Below, piece after piece: positions 63,535 to 64,000 of a stretch of DNA of 64,000 nucleotides (position 1 is the first letter of the stretch; the number at the start of each line of letters is the position of its first letter). Source of the DNA: Sphagnum compactum (Eukaryota; Bryophyta; Sphagnopsida; Sphagnales). Position numbers and translations under genes: made by a program. The notes under the pieces are model-generated. The model was not told the origin of the DNA, made no database searches, and saw nothing but the letters and a program-made list of their open reading frames with translations. The stretch is from the NCBI GenBank assembly GCA_965153455.1, contig OZ234498.1, forward strand, positions 10,106,001 through 10,170,000, given 5' to 3'.

Positions 63535-63935
63535 CGCCCATACAACCCCAATTCCCTCACTACTGTTCCTTCCAGGATCCTGATCTTGCTCCTGCTGCTG
63601 CTGCTGCTGCTGATGATGATGATGAGGCTCATCAACAAATGAAATCTCTTCTGCACTGTAGAATGTGCTCTCTGGATGGGCGCACAAGCAAAACGGGGGA
63701 ATCCAAAACCTCCGAAAGCCAAAGGGAATAGAAGATATATATAGATAGATCCGTATCTAGGAATCTAAGCTTTAGGGTTTTAAGCTGTGAGCTTTCTTCT
63801 TCTTCTTCTTCTCTAGTCCATCTTTCTTAGCTCCTCCTATAGAGGCTAGAATCTCTTCAAGGTTCTTTGGCTTGTAAAACAGTCTGCTTGGCTCTGGAGG
63901 GCAAATAGAACAAGAAGAAGAACAAGGGAGAAGAG
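63535..63935. promoter_or_regulatory. Probable divergent promoter region
   Basis: About 400 bp lie between the - strand PDI-like start (63534) and a + strand ATG at 63936. The word AGATATATATAGATAG at 63731-63746 is a TATA-like element readable on the - strand, about 200 bp from the PDI-like ATG. A CTT/TTC-rich tract at 63791-63812 lies on the side of the + strand gene. Confidence 0.5.
63592..63626. repeat. (CTG)n-(ATG)n compound repeat in the PDI-like 5' leader
   Basis: About seven CTG then four to five ATG units, lying just upstream of the PDI-like start codon on the transcribed strand, as CAT/CAG runs in the leader. Confidence 0.9.
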
Positions 63936-64000
63936 ATGCAGTCTTGGATTCAAGCAGCAAGAAGCATGGATTTGGCAGCAGTAGCAGGAGGAGGAGGAGG
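63936..64000 (+). CDS. Possible 5' end of a gene running off the right edge
   Basis: An ATG in a purine-rich context (GAGAAGAGATGC) opens a frame to the window end, reading MQSWIQAARSMDLAAVAGGG. Only 21 codons are visible, so no family can be named. Support comes from the gene-like composition and the divergent arrangement with the PDI-like gene. Confidence 0.35.
   Translation, partial: MQSWIQAARSMDLAAVAGGGG

Noticed and set aside
63535-63687. Longer N terminus for the PDI-like protein
   Set aside because: The frame is open but begins only with a TTG codon, contains repeat-encoded His/Gln runs, and would bury the signal peptide at residue 50; the ATG at 63534 is preferred.
1-64000. CRISPR array, bacterial operon or organelle insertion
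   Set aside because: No regular spacer-repeat structure, no bacterial gene organisation and no plastid or mitochondrial genes were recognised.

Overview
This is nuclear DNA from a land plant. The evidence is intron-containing genes with plant splice signals, a DEMETER/ROS1-type 5-methylcytosine DNA glycosylase (a plant-specific architecture), a plant-type membrane-anchored protein disulfide isomerase-like gene, and relics of Mutator-like, Helitron and LTR elements. The species cannot be read from the sequence. The very long AT-rich gene-free stretch and the short introns of the genes suggest a large, transposon-eroded genome, perhaps a fern, lycophyte or gymnosperm; that placement is a guess.

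Layout. (1) 1-2.9 kb: the 3' end of a + strand gene of unknown function, with a terminal intron; its protein ends in CVIL, a CaaX prenylation motif. (2) 2.9-38 kb: about 35 kb of AT-rich intergenic DNA without a convincing host gene. It holds decayed elements: a gag/primer-binding-site remnant of an LTR retrotransposon (about 6.2-7.1 kb), a degenerate AAACCTAA-like repeat field (9.8-10.6 kb), an inverted-repeat element (14.35-15.14 kb), a non-autonomous Helitron (21.75-23.08 kb) with GC-rich cargo, several local duplications, and a Mutator-like element with ~110-bp terminal inverted repeats and a broken transposase (31.3-36.1 kb). (3) 39.8-42.9 kb: a microsatellite-rich promoter and leader region. 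(4) 42.3-53.4 kb: a DEMETER-like glycosylase gene of about 21 coding exons, whose exon phases I could join into one continuous frame of about 2018 codons, including one GC-AG intron. (5) 53.4-58.7 kb: intergenic DNA with a palindromic TACC-rich patch. (6) 58.8-59.8 kb: a small + strand gene for a ~75-residue single-pass membrane protein. (7) 61.15-63.53 kb, - strand: a five-exon PDI-like gene with a CQHC active site and a C-terminal membrane anchor. (8) 63.7-64.0 kb: a probable divergent promoter and the first codons of another + strand gene running off the window.

The host genes do not form a functional cluster. The glycosylase would remove 5-methylcytosine in the nucleus, which in plants opposes methylation at transposon-rich loci of the kind beside it. 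The PDI-like protein would act in the secretory pathway. I did not find a multi-gene novel system. The most interesting points are the prenylation-type C terminus with its intron-retention alternative, the GC-AG intron of the glycosylase, the Helitron with in-phase repeat cargo, and the CQHC active site.
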